Shown here in pieces: positions 30,062 through 38,675 of a stretch of 64,000 nt of DNA. Under the pieces are notes generated by a model that was given only the letters and a program-made list of their open reading frames with translations, searched no databases and was not told the origin of the DNA. A program made the translations under genes and the position numbers. The number at the start of each line of letters is the position of its first letter. Positions within the stretch are counted from its first letter, which is position 1. Origin of the DNA: Myxococcales bacterium 68-20 (GTDB taxonomy: Bacteria; Myxococcota_A; Polyangia; Polyangiales; Polyangiaceae); contig MKVQ01000005.1 of assembly GCA_001899635.1 (NCBI GenBank), positions 683,114 through 747,113 of the forward strand, in the 5' to 3' direction.

Positions 30062-31612
30062 TCAGTGCCACGTGCCGACGCCGATGCCGAAGTTCTGATA
30101 GCGCTGCGCGATGTCGAGGAACGCGCTCACACGCCACTGATGCTCGGGAAAGAGGTCGAAGATGCTCCACTTCAAGACCCGCACGTCGAAGCCGACCGTG
30201 AAGTGCTGCCGCGCGGTCCCGTCGCGGAAGCGTGACGGCTCGAGGTACACGCCGGCGCGCGTCTTGAGGAGGTTCGGCACCGGCTCGCTCTCCACGGCAA
30301 GGCGCGGCGCGACCGTGACACGCGAGCCGACGAGCTCACGCCGTTGATCGATGAACCCCTCGAGCGCGACCGCCTCCGCGCTCGCCCCGGTCACGAGCAC
30401 GCTCGCGAGCAGCAGCACGTGCTCGCGCGGCCAATTCAGGTACCGCGCCTTCCGCTCGTCGTGCAGGCGCTTCTCGATCTCCGCGAGCTCTGCGTCTTCG
30501 AGAGCCTGCACGGCCGCTTCCTCGCGCGCCATCTGCGCGAGACGCCGGGCGCGTTTGCCTCGATCAATCCGTGACCTCGCCAACATCATCGACGCGGTCT
30601 CGGCCCGGCGAGCGGCAAGGCGCTTGGCGCGCCGGTCCAGGATGATGCGCTCGCGCTCGCGCTTCTGCTCGAGCGGGTCGATCCACGATGGGTTGAGCGG
30701 CCGCGGACCGAGCTGGTAGGCCACCCCCGCCTCGAGCTCCCACGGTTGGACGATCCGATCGGGAACGATGAACGCGGGGCCCGCGCGCCGGATCACCGCT
30801 CCGCTCGCCTGCTGCTCCCGGATCAGGTTCTCGAGACTGAACGAGCTCGCCGAGACGGGCGCCCGCGCAGTGAGACCGACGCGCCACGACCTCCCCTCGG
30901 GCTTCACGATGAGCCCCGCCTGCGGTCCGGCCCCCAGCATGGAGATGACGCCGGCGTCGCTGTTGCCGACCTCGTTGATGTCGACGTACGCCAAGCGCAG
31001 GCCCGCGCCGACGCAGAGCTGGTTCTTCAAGAAACCGTACGCGCCTACGGCGTGGACCCTCGTGAGGCCGACGGTGAGTGACGGCTGGGCGCTGGCTTGC
31101 GCGGCGACGTCGTAGCGGAGCATGTCCGCCGTCACGGTCATGCCGAAGTTGCCGATCTGCCCCCAGAGACCGGCGTTGAGATAGAGGAACCGATCCGTCG
31201 TCTCGACGGTGGAGCGATGGGGCAAGCCGAGGCGCCTGTTGCGCTCGATCTGCCGTTCGATCCCCTTCTCACCGCGATTGTTGAAGTCGGTCCCGCCATA
31301 CGCGCCGGGGAACGCGATCCCGGCGGTGGGCTCCCACTCGAAGCGATCGATGCTGTGCGCCTCGCGCACGGCGGGCGCCGCTGCGTTGTTGTAGACGCCC
31401 TCGAGCGACTGCGCCGTCGCGGTCGTCGCGCCGGCGAGGCCGGTGATTCGTCCGGGTGCGAGAAGCGGCCCCTGGAACAGCTCGAGCGCGTAGTCGTTCC
31501 GCTCGATCGGTGGCGGCTCCTGTGCCGACGCCGTGCGCGGGACGGTAAGCACGAACGAGAGAGCGGCGGCGGCGAGGGCGAGGGCGAGCCTCGTACGCCG
31601 GAGCAGCGTCAG
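30062..31612 (-). CDS. Outer-membrane beta-barrel protein with inserted helical segment; CTG start
   Basis: 516 residues if translation starts at CTG 31612, inside the TGA of the regulator gene (CTGA overlap). No ATG, GTG or TTG is placed to give the signal peptide, which is excellent from this CTG: LTLLRRTR, a Leu/Ala core, then ASA-Q. The mature protein is strand-rich with aromatic-ended strands (FGMTVTADMLRYDVAAQAS, LRLAYVDINEVGNSDAG) like FadL/OmpP1-type porins. At about residues 313-393 an Arg/Glu/Ala-rich helical segment (QKRERERIILDRRAKRLAAR) is inserted between strands. It ends in barrel-like strands (QNFGIGVGTWH). Last gene of a three-gene operon. Confidence 0.8.
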   Translation of the reverse strand: MTLLRRTRLALALAAAALSFVLTVPRTASAQEPPPIERNDYALELFQGPLLAPGRITGLAGATTATAQSLEGVYNNAAAPAVREAHSIDRFEWEPTAGIAFPGAYGGTDFNNRGEKGIERQIERNRRLGLPHRSTVETTDRFLYLNAGLWGQIGNFGMTVTADMLRYDVAAQASAQPSLTVGLTRVHAVGAYGFLKNQLCVGAGLRLAYVDINEVGNSDAGVISMLGAGPQAGLIVKPEGRSWRVGLTARAPVSASSFSLENLIREQQASGAVIRRAGPAFIVPDRIVQPWELEAGVAYQLGPRPLNPSWIDPLEQKRERERIILDRRAKRLAARRAETASMMLARSRIDRGKRARRLAQMAREEAAVQALEDAELAEIEKRLHDERKARYLNWPREHVLLLASVLVTGASAEAVALEGFIDQRRELVGSRVTVAPRLAVESEPVPNLLKTRAGVYLEPSRFRDGTARQHFTVGFDVRVLKWSIFDLFPEHQWRVSAFLDIAQRYQNFGIGVGTWH

Positions 31613-32283
31613 TCGCTCGTCGGGGGCGCCTGACGCAGGAGAAAGCGCACGAGCGGCTCCGCGTCGAGCTTCGCGGTCGCAAGCAGCGTCTCGATCAGCC
31701 GCTTGCCGAGGCGCGCGAGCTCGAGGAGCTGCTTGATGCGCTCGTACTGGAGCTCGGCGCGAGCGCGCGTCTTCGGATCCGACGAGCTCCGCAGCTTCGC
31801 GACGTCCGAGAGCGCCTCCTCGAACGACTCGATGGCCATGACGATCTCCGTCTTCTCGCGTTCGCTGAAGACGCGGGAGATCATCCGCCAAAGCTGCACC
31901 TCGGCCGCGTAGAAGTCCTTGCGCTCACCCTGCACCCAGACCTTGCGCACGACTCCCCAGCGAGCGAGCTCGTTCAGCGTCATGCTGACGGCGCCGCTGG
32001 ACAGCTTCAGCGCCTGCCGCAGATCCTCGGCGCTGAGCGGCTCGGGCGACAGGTACAGCACGGCCCAGATGCGGCCCATGTTCCGCTTGAAGCCCCAAAA
32101 CTCGATGAGTCGACCGACCACGTCGCTCACCGCGGCTTCGCTCGGCCATAGCGTGTGCTTCTCCTTGCCCACGACTTCGGTCTCGCTTTCGGTGTAGGCC
32201 GGATCGGACCGCTCACGCAAGGCGCGAGGCGCGCCGTCGCCGTCTCGCGACCGCGTCGGTGAGCCGTCCGCGCCGCCGCTCAC
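31609..32283 (-). CDS. GbsR/MarR-family transcriptional regulator
   Basis: 224 residues from a GTG at 32283 that overlaps the polyprenyl synthase stop (GTGA). A winged-helix domain occupies about 55-135 (MGRIWAVLYLSPEPLSAEDL, LSSGAVSMTLNELARWGVV, the recognition helix), followed by a long helical dimerisation region. This matches GbsR-type regulators, which often control transport or osmotic genes and sometimes themselves. The gene lies between the synthase and the outer-membrane protein gene, and an AT-rich dyad upstream of the operon is a candidate binding site. Confidence 0.9.
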   Translation of the reverse strand: MSGGADGSPTRSRDGDGAPRALRERSDPAYTESETEVVGKEKHTLWPSEAAVSDVVGRLIEFWGFKRNMGRIWAVLYLSPEPLSAEDLRQALKLSSGAVSMTLNELARWGVVRKVWVQGERKDFYAAEVQLWRMISRVFSEREKTEIVMAIESFEEALSDVAKLRSSSDPKTRARAELQYERIKQLLELARLGKRLIETLLATAKLDAEPLVRFLLRQAPPTSD

Positions 32284-33335
32284 GAGACCCGAGCGGCGAG
32301 CCCGCGGGCGACATCGGCGAGCGCCTCGCTCGCAGGACAGCGCGGGACGATCGCGAGCTCGGCGAGGGCGCGATCCGTCTCCCCACGCGCGAGCTGGCGG
32401 ACCCGCTCGCAGGCCCCCGACTCGCGCACAAAGGAACCGAGCTCGCGCGCCGCAGCCTCGTCCCCCTCACGCACGCGTGCGACCAGGGAGCCCACCCGCG
32501 CGCCGCCGTCGGTGCCGGCGGACGCGGCTCGGATCAACGGCAGCGTGACCTTGCCCTCGGCGAGGTCGGCGAAGAGCGTCTTGCCGGTGCGCGCGGCGTC
32601 GCCGTCGTAGTCGAGCAGATCGTCGACGAGCTGGAAGGCGACACCGAGGCTCGCGCCGAAGCGCCCGAGGGCGTCGACGGCAGCTTGGGGCGCGCCGCCC
32701 GTGCGAGCGCCGGCGCGGAGCGCCCACTCGAAGAGCGACGCCGTCTTGCCGCGGACGATCGCGAAGTAGGTCGCTTCGTCGAGGGAGACGGCGACGCGAC
32801 CACGAAGCTGGATGATCTCGCCGTCGACGAGCTGGCCGAGCGTCGCGACGAGCTCCGTCCACGTGGCCGTGTCGCTCACGCCGGCCCCCATGCTCGCGAG
32901 GCGGAGCGCCTCGACGAGGAGCATGTCGCCCGCGAGGACACTCACGGCGTTGCCCCAGACCCGACGCGACGTCGGCCGACCCCGGCGCTGATCGGCGTCG
33001 TCGATGACGTCGTCGTGGAGGAGCGTCGCCATGTGCACGAGCTCGGCGGCAGCACCGAGGTCACGCGCGCGCGCGTCGATCGCGCCGAAGCACGCAGTCG
33101 CGAGCAGGAGCCCGAGCGGCCGAACGCGCTTGCCGCCGGCGTCGAAGAGATGGCGGGCCGACTCGGTCCCCGGTGACACGCCCGCCGCGACGCGCGTCGC
33201 GATGAGCTCCTCGATTTCGGCCATCTCCCGTGCGACGAGCGACCGAACCTCGGCAACGCGCGCGGCCGGCAGCTCGCCGACACGCTCGGGGGCCGCGGTC
33301 TCGTGAAGGACAGGGAGGGCGGTCGCCAACGTCAT
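32280..33335 (-). CDS. Polyprenyl diphosphate synthase
   Basis: 351 residues from the ATG at 33335; a TTG 11 codons upstream is in frame but less likely. The first aspartate-rich motif is LLHDDVIDDAD (about residue 105) and the second is DDLLDYDGD (about residue 235). DAGGKRVRPLGLLLA and GDMLLVEALRL are other family signatures. It condenses isopentenyl diphosphate onto an allylic chain, probably giving a long-chain product for quinones or lipid carriers, though chain length cannot be read from the sequence. First gene of the operon with the GbsR regulator and outer-membrane protein. Confidence 0.95.
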   Translation of the reverse strand: MTLATALPVLHETAAPERVGELPAARVAEVRSLVAREMAEIEELIATRVAAGVSPGTESARHLFDAGGKRVRPLGLLLATACFGAIDARARDLGAAAELVHMATLLHDDVIDDADQRRGRPTSRRVWGNAVSVLAGDMLLVEALRLASMGAGVSDTATWTELVATLGQLVDGEIIQLRGRVAVSLDEATYFAIVRGKTASLFEWALRAGARTGGAPQAAVDALGRFGASLGVAFQLVDDLLDYDGDAARTGKTLFADLAEGKVTLPLIRAASAGTDGGARVGSLVARVREGDEAAARELGSFVRESGACERVRQLARGETDRALAELAIVPRCPASEALADVARGLAARVS

Positions 33336-33397
33336 GCAAATGTCGGAGTGCTCGAAACTCCACGACAATCGAGCACCTGCTCAGTCGTCACGGAACT

Positions 33398-33413
33398 TTC
33401 AAAAGTATTTGAA
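33398..33413. promoter_or_regulatory. AT-rich dyad upstream of the polyprenyl synthase operon
   Basis: 16-bp sequence TTCAAAAGTATTTGAA, a perfect dyad of TTCAAA/TTTGAA with a 4-bp centre, 63 bp upstream of the ATG at 33335. It stands out in a very GC-rich spacer. It is a plausible operator for the GbsR/MarR regulator encoded in the operon; this is inference. Confidence 0.45.
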
Positions 33414-33546
33414 CGGACTATGCGAGCAACTCGCGGCGGGGTCAAGCCCGGCCGACCGGGGGTGGCCCAGAGGACGCTCCGTGCGATCCGTCCGCGACCG
33501 GCAGCGTCCGAGACGCGCGGTCGGTCGTCACGTCACGCACGTCACG

Positions 33547-34584
33547 TCAGTGGAGGATCTGGGCATGCCTCTCGGCAGCCTTGCGCCCGCGCTCGCGAAT
33601 GGCCCTCACCAGGCGCGAGTCGGACGTCCGCTCGATATCGGCCCCCTCCCTCGGCTCGGCGTTCGCGTCGAAGCCCGGCCAGCGCGGGAGGAAGCGGGCC
33701 GCGAGCGCCATCGTCTCGGCCCACAGCCCCGGCGTGACGGCGCGGAGCACGGGCGCGATGCGTGCCTCGGGGGTGAACGCGACCTCGAGCTCGCCGCGAG
33801 CAATGGCAGAGACGATCCGGCGCGCCGCGCGATCGGCATCGATCGAGACGATCGGTGCCGTCGCCCCGGTGCCGAACCAGGCGTACTCGAGATCGTGATT
33901 GCCCTTGAACTCGGCATGCACGTGCGAGCCCGTCCGCATCAGACCGGGAACCACGGTCACGACGTTGACGCCGTCCGCCGCGAGCTCTGCGCGGAGCGAC
34001 TCGGTGAGGCCCATCACGCCGAACTTCGCCGCACAGTACGGCGCCAGGTGAGGAACTCCGACGCGCGCTCCGATGGAGGTGACCACCGCGATCGTCCCGC
34101 GCTTGCGCTGGCGCATCTTGGGCACGACCGCGAGGACGGGATTCAGCGTGGTGTAGAAGATCGACGCGAGCGCCCGATCGAAGTCGTCCTTCGTCCACGA
34201 CTCCACCGGCCCCACGGCGATGGTCGCTGCATTCGTGACGAGGATGTCGATCGGGCCGAGGGGCGCGCACGTGCTGCCCAGGAAGCGCTCGACCTCGTTC
34301 GCGTTCGAGAGGTCGCACGCTTCCGCGCAGACCTGAACCCCCATCCCCCGGAGCTCGGATGCGACCTTGTCGAGCTCATGCTCGTGCCGTGCGCAGATGC
34401 CGATCGTCCCGACGCCGCGACGGCCGAGCTCGAGCGCGATCGCCCTCCCGAGCCCACGCGAGGCCCCGCAAACGACCGCCGTTGCCCCGCGGAGCTCGAC
34501 GGCGCGCCGGCGCTTCGTGAGCTCCCAGGCGAGCCGTCCCATCCCGATCGCAAGCGCCGCAACACCGATGGTCCTCTTGTTCAC
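33547..34584 (-). CDS. Short-chain dehydrogenase/reductase with N-terminal membrane-like segment
   Basis: 345 residues from a GTG at 34584, with GAGGAGGG about 7 nt upstream. A short hydrophobic N-terminus (TIGVAALAIGMGRLAWEL) precedes a classical SDR domain: VVCGASRGLGRAI for cofactor binding, TNAAT, the catalytic Ser in VVTSIGA and YCAAK. The glycine pattern suggests NADP. The C-terminal 80 residues extend beyond the core fold (RAVTPGLWAETMALAARF) and may touch the membrane. Substrate unknown. A second SDR gene lies 140 bp upstream on the same strand. Confidence 0.92.
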   Translation of the reverse strand: MNKRTIGVAALAIGMGRLAWELTKRRRAVELRGATAVVCGASRGLGRAIALELGRRGVGTIGICARHEHELDKVASELRGMGVQVCAEACDLSNANEVERFLGSTCAPLGPIDILVTNAATIAVGPVESWTKDDFDRALASIFYTTLNPVLAVVPKMRQRKRGTIAVVTSIGARVGVPHLAPYCAAKFGVMGLTESLRAELAADGVNVVTVVPGLMRTGSHVHAEFKGNHDLEYAWFGTGATAPIVSIDADRAARRIVSAIARGELEVAFTPEARIAPVLRAVTPGLWAETMALAARFLPRWPGFDANAEPREGADIERTSDSRLVRAIRERGRKAAERHAQILH

Positions 34585-34724
34585 GTGACCCTCCTCGTTG
34601 CTCGGACTGGCCTTCGACCGGCCGCGCAAACCGAGCGAGGCGAGCGGCGGCCAGTCGAACGAGAAAGCATCGTCCGCGCCTGCCGGCCGAACGGCGCCTC
34701 TCGAGGGCCGGGAACGTCGAGGCC

Positions 34725-35510
34725 TCAGCCGCCGATCGCCGTCGCTCCGCCGCAGATCGAGAGCGCCTGGCCCGTGATTGCATCCCCCGACGACGAGCAG
34801 AGGAAAAGGACGAGATCGGCGACCTCTTCCGGCTCGAGGAAGCGGCCGAGCGGGACCGCCGCGCACTCCGCGGCCTTCGCCTCCTCCGGTGTCTTGCCGT
34901 CTCGGGTCGCGATCTCGCGGATGCCGTTCTCGCCCATCGCCGTGTCGACCCATCCGGGAAGGACGGCGTTGCAAGTGATCTTCCTCGGGGCGAGCTCGTG
35001 CGCGGTCGCTCTGACGAGGCCGAGGATGCCGGCCTTGCTCGCGCAGTAGGCCGCGTGGCCGGCGACGCCGAGCTTCGCGAGGACGCTGCTCATGGCGATG
35101 AGGCGGCCCGGTCCCTTCATCCGCTTCGCGGCGGCGTCGAAGGTGTAATAAGCCCCCATCAGGTTGGTCGAGAGGATGGCCTCGGCACGCGCCAGGTCGT
35201 CGCCCAGGTCGACGCGACCGGACTGGCCTGCGTTGGCGATGACGATGTCGAGGCCGTCGAAGACCTCGACGGCGCGATCGACCGCGGCCGAAAGGTGCGC
35301 CGCGTCTCGGACGTCGCCCGGCACGTGACGCGCCTTGCCTCCGCCGTAGACGATCTCGCCCACGGTTTCACCGAGCGCCCTCTCGTCGCGACCCGTGACG
35401 ACGATCCGCACCCCGCGCGCGGCGAGTGCGAGCGCGATACTCCGACCGATGCCCTTGCCTCCGCCGGTGACCAGCGCGACCTTGCCGTCGAGTCCCTTCA
35501 ATCCCTTCAT
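34725..35510 (-). CDS. Short-chain dehydrogenase/reductase (FabG-like)
   Basis: 261 residues, the usual SDR length. LVTGGGKGIGRSIALAL binds the cofactor, IANAG and the catalytic MSSVLAK...YCASK follow, and GDAITGQALSICGGATAIG is the typical C-terminus of 3-oxoacyl-ACP-reductase-like proteins. It reduces or oxidises a keto/hydroxy substrate; without genetic context the substrate is unknown. It is not within a fatty-acid synthesis cluster, so it is unlikely to be the housekeeping FabG. Confidence 0.93.
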   Translation of the reverse strand: MKGLKGLDGKVALVTGGGKGIGRSIALALAARGVRIVVTGRDERALGETVGEIVYGGGKARHVPGDVRDAAHLSAAVDRAVEVFDGLDIVIANAGQSGRVDLGDDLARAEAILSTNLMGAYYTFDAAAKRMKGPGRLIAMSSVLAKLGVAGHAAYCASKAGILGLVRATAHELAPRKITCNAVLPGWVDTAMGENGIREIATRDGKTPEEAKAAECAAVPLGRFLEPEEVADLVLFLCSSSGDAITGQALSICGGATAIGG

Positions 35511-35649
35511 GAGGCGCGGATGTTATCGCATTCGTGTGCGTCGCCGGCGCACCGTCCTCATCGGACTGGCCTCCGAGCGCTCCAGACCTCGGCCGTTCGG
35601 CTGCTTCCGCGGTTGACGCATCGGAGGCGAGGGCGGTACACCCCATGCC

Positions 35650-36108
35650 GTGACTCGTAAACAGCGCGTGACGCGCGTGGTGTACGGCGCCTACGTGGTC
35701 GTCGTGGCCGCGTTCGTCGTTTCGAACATCGCGCAGGTCGCGAGCACGGTCTTCAGCGGCCGCGAGGGCGGGAGCGAGGCTGCAGCTGCCGATCCGCGCT
35801 TCCCCAAGGTGGGCCCGGCCTGCGCCAAGCTCTTCGAGGAGCAGGTCCAGGCGATCGAAAAGGCACGTCAGGCCGCGAGCAGCGAGGCGAGCGCCGAAGC
35901 GGCCAAGGCGCGCTATGAAAGCGAGCGAAGCGCCGCGCGCTCCCCGGATCTGGAGCGGACATGTTCGGCCGAGCCGTCCGGTACCGACGCGCTCGCCAGC
36001 CTGGCTCGGTTGGACCGTCAGGCCGAGTCCGAGTCCGTTCGGAGCGCCACCGAGCTTAGGTCCGTGCGCCTCGCCGCTCAGTCGTTTATAAGTGGTCACC
36101 CAAAATGA
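35650..36108 (+). CDS. Small membrane protein with coiled-coil tail, coupled to the RNA helicase gene
   Basis: 152 residues from a GTG at 35650. One membrane helix near the N-terminus (GAYVVVVAAFVVSNIAQV), then a helical charged domain of about 100 residues (CAKLFEEQVQAIEKARQAAS) with two cysteines. Family not recognised. Its TGA overlaps the ATG of the helicase gene (ATGA at 36105-36108), so the two are likely translated together. Confidence 0.7.
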   Translation: MTRKQRVTRVVYGAYVVVVAAFVVSNIAQVASTVFSGREGGSEAAAADPRFPKVGPACAKLFEEQVQAIEKARQAASSEASAEAAKARYESERSAARSPDLERTCSAEPSGTDALASLARLDRQAESESVRSATELRSVRLAAQSFISGHPK

Positions 36109-38330
36109 ACCAGGCGTCCGCCACCATCGCAGCCGATAAAGAGGCCGCGCCCACCCCGACCTTCGATGCCATCCCGCTGGGAGGCGAGGTCCGGAAGGCC
36201 GTCGACGCGCTCGGCTACGTCCACCCGACGCCGGTCCAGCTCGCCGTCTTCGATCCCGCGTCACGCGGCAAGAGCCTGGTCGTCCAGGCGCGCACCGGGA
36301 CCGGGAAGACGGCCGCGTTCGGCCTCCCCATCATCGATTCGCTGGTGAAGCGCTCGCAGGCGGGCGTCCAGGCGCTGATCCTGACCCCGACCCGCGAGCT
36401 CGCGCTCCAGGTCGCGCGCGAGCTCGAGCAGCTCGCTCAGTTCCGCGGCACCAAGATCGTCCCGATCTACGGCGGCGCTCCGATGGGCCGACAGGTCACG
36501 GCGCTCGAGGAAGGCGCGCAGGTCGTGGTCGGCACCCCCGGCCGTGTCCTCGACCACCTCCGCCGCGGCACGCTCGACCCGTCCGCCATCCGTATCTTCG
36601 TCCTCGACGAGGCGGACGAGATGCTGAGCATGGGCTTCCAGAAGGAGCTCAACGCCATCATCGAGACGCTGCCGACGGACCGGCAGGGCCTCTACTTTAG
36701 CGCCACCATCCCGCCGGACGTCGAGCGCCTCGCGAACAGCCACCTTCGCGATCCCGAGTGGGTCACGCTCTCGAGCGACCAGATCGGCGCGCTCTCGATC
36801 AGCCATTTCGTCTACCTCGTCCGCGAGGGGGACAAGCGCGCAGCCCTCGCCCGCATCATCGAGGTCGAAGACCCCGAGAGCGCCGTCGTCTTCTGCAACA
36901 CGAAGGACGAGACCGAGCGCGTGGCCGAGGCTCTCAAGGCCCGCGGCTACGAGGCTGACTGGCTCAACGGCGACCTCGAGCAGCGCGAGCGCGAGCGCGT
37001 GATGCAGGCCACCCGCGAGGGCAAGCTCCGCTTCCTCGTCGCGACCGACGTCGCCGCGCGAGGCATCGACATCTCGCACCTCACCCACGTCATCAACGCC
37101 GACTTCCCGGAGTCCGCGGAGCAGTACGTCCACCGCACGGGCCGCACCGGCCGCGCGGGGCGCACCGGCACGGCCATCTCGATGGTCGGCCCGAAGGACG
37201 TCGGGCACCTGTACATGCTCCGCCTGACGTACAAGATCCGCCCGATCGAGCGGATGTTGCCGACGCAGGGCGAGCTCCGCACCCGCGCCGAGGCCGACAT
37301 GATCGCCTTCCTCGCGGACGCGTACGCCGGCAAGACGCAGGATCCGCAGCACCTCGCGATCGCCCGGCGCCTGCTCACGCACGACAGCGCCGAGGTCGTG
37401 ATCGCCGGACTGCTCGCCGATCACCTCGGCGCCTCTGCGCAGGACACCACGCAGGAAGCGGCCGACGCGCGCCGAGCGAAGAACCCGCCGCCGGTCCGCA
37501 TCGAGGAGCGTCGCGAGGCGCGTCCGGCCGACCGCGAGCCGCGTACGCTCCGTGACGGCGAGAAGCCTGCAAGCGAGCGTGGCGAGCGACGTGATCGGGG
37601 TCGCGATCGCGATCGCGATCACCGTGGCGGCGAGCGTCGTGAGCGGCGCCCGCAGTCGGCGCTCTCCAACTGGGAGCCGCCCTCGGAGAAGGACGACGAC
37701 GCGCCCCTCTTCCGCGACGACGGCACGAAGCCGGGCCTCGGCCCGAAGACGACGCCGGAGCAGGCACCGCAAGCGCAGCAGTCGCGTGATCGCGACCGCG
37801 ATCGCGGCGGACGGCGCGGTCGCTCGCGCTTCGGAGACGGAGAGGCGCGCGGCGGCTTCGGACGACGCGGTCCCGTCGACGCGGACGCGGACACGGTCGA
37901 CATCGGCCGGCCGCCGCTGCCCTCGTACCACATCGAAGACGAGCCCACGGTCGTCTTCGGGGGGCGCTTGCCCAAGCCGCACGCCGCGCAGGTCTCGCGC
38001 GAGCATGCGCCGGAGTCCGCCCCGCGCGAGCATGCGCCGGAGTCCGCCCCGCGCGAGCGCGACGACAAGCGCACGGACGCAGACGACCCCAGCTTCACGA
38101 ACGTCTTCCTCAACGTGGGCCGCCGCGACGGCCTTCGCGCCGAGGACGTCCAGCAGCTCCTCGTCGAGAAAGCCGGCCTCACGGAGTCGGACGTCGGGCA
38201 CATCCGACTCCGCGATCGCATCACGTTCGTGGGCATCCGCAAGGAGCACTCCGAGCGCGCGATCCAGGCGCTCGTCGGCGTCGTCGTCGGCGAGCGGACC
38301 GTGAACGCCGAGCCCGCGCGCGAGCGCTGA
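36105..38330 (+). CDS. deaD: DEAD-box ATP-dependent RNA helicase with DbpA-type RNA-binding domain
   Basis: 741 residues. Helicase motifs in order: PTPVQLAVF (Q), ARTGTGKTAAF (I), PTRELALQV (Ia), GTPGRVLDHL (Ib), VLDEADEML (II), FSATIP (III), VFCNTK (IV), ATDVAARGID (V) and HRTGRTGRAG (VI). A charged Arg/Asp/Glu-rich low-complexity region (about 450-650) follows, with a perfect 27-bp repeat encoding EHAPESAPR twice. The C-terminal 75 residues (NVFLNVGRRDGLRAEDVQQL) are a DbpA-like RNA-binding domain. It should remodel structured RNA in ribosome assembly or cold adaptation. CsdA/DeaD is the closest general model. Confidence 0.95.
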   Translation: MNQASATIAADKEAAPTPTFDAIPLGGEVRKAVDALGYVHPTPVQLAVFDPASRGKSLVVQARTGTGKTAAFGLPIIDSLVKRSQAGVQALILTPTRELALQVARELEQLAQFRGTKIVPIYGGAPMGRQVTALEEGAQVVVGTPGRVLDHLRRGTLDPSAIRIFVLDEADEMLSMGFQKELNAIIETLPTDRQGLYFSATIPPDVERLANSHLRDPEWVTLSSDQIGALSISHFVYLVREGDKRAALARIIEVEDPESAVVFCNTKDETERVAEALKARGYEADWLNGDLEQRERERVMQATREGKLRFLVATDVAARGIDISHLTHVINADFPESAEQYVHRTGRTGRAGRTGTAISMVGPKDVGHLYMLRLTYKIRPIERMLPTQGELRTRAEADMIAFLADAYAGKTQDPQHLAIARRLLTHDSAEVVIAGLLADHLGASAQDTTQEAADARRAKNPPPVRIEERREARPADREPRTLRDGEKPASERGERRDRGRDRDRDHRGGERRERRPQSALSNWEPPSEKDDDAPLFRDDGTKPGLGPKTTPEQAPQAQQSRDRDRDRGGRRGRSRFGDGEARGGFGRRGPVDADADTVDIGRPPLPSYHIEDEPTVVFGGRLPKPHAAQVSREHAPESAPREHAPESAPRERDDKRTDADDPSFTNVFLNVGRRDGLRAEDVQQLLVEKAGLTESDVGHIRLRDRITFVGIRKEHSERAIQALVGVVVGERTVNAEPARER
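38001..38054 (+). repeat. Perfect 27-bp tandem duplication inside the helicase gene
   Basis: Two identical 27-bp units (38001-38027 and 38028-38054) each encoding EHAPESAPR in the disordered linker. In frame, so copy changes would not break the protein. Confidence 0.85.
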
Positions 38331-38389
38331 TCGCTCGAGTCCCGGCGGGCGACTTGCGCCGGGCCAAGTTTCGGCGAGGCTCGTCGCGC

Positions 38390-38537
38390 CGCGTGCACCC
38401 TGCGCGCCGCGACGAGCCCAGTATCGGCGGGTCGCGACGCGCGTGTGGGCTGCTCGCGTGCCCCCCGCGCGCCGCGACGAGCCCAGTATCGGCGAGTCGC
38501 GACGCGCGTGTGGGTTGCTCACGTGCACCGACGAGCC
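38390..38537. repeat. 65-bp tandem repeat, two full copies plus a partial
   Basis: Copies at 38390-38454 and 38455-38519 differ at only a handful of positions; a degenerate partial third copy begins at 38520. The conserved core contains GACGAGCCCAGTATCGGCG. Copy number and spacing are too low and too uniform (no unique spacers) for CRISPR. Confidence 0.85.
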
Positions 38538-38578
38538 ACGCTCGCCAAACACGAATAGAACGCGAATCGCAACTGCGA

Positions 38579-38675
38579 TTGGACGGCGCGCCTCGAAAGC
38601 GCAATTCGACGCGCGCCGAACGGCGCCACTGCGGGTCGTTGGGGCGCGAGCTCCAAATTCGATGCCCACGTCCAA
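38579..38675. repeat. Dispersed foldable repeat, copy 1
   Basis: The core at 38602-38660 matches 62968-63026 over about 59 nt at roughly three quarters identity, including CTGCGGGT and GTTGGGGCGC. A 7-bp hairpin with a GCGA loop sits at 38639-38656. The core is flanked by complementary 7-mers (38579-38585 and 38669-38675). It lies 108 bp upstream of the pseudokinase gene. Confidence 0.5.

Noticed and set aside
38390-38537. Possible CRISPR array
   Set aside because: Units are directly contiguous, 65 bp long, with no unique spacers and no cas genes nearby.
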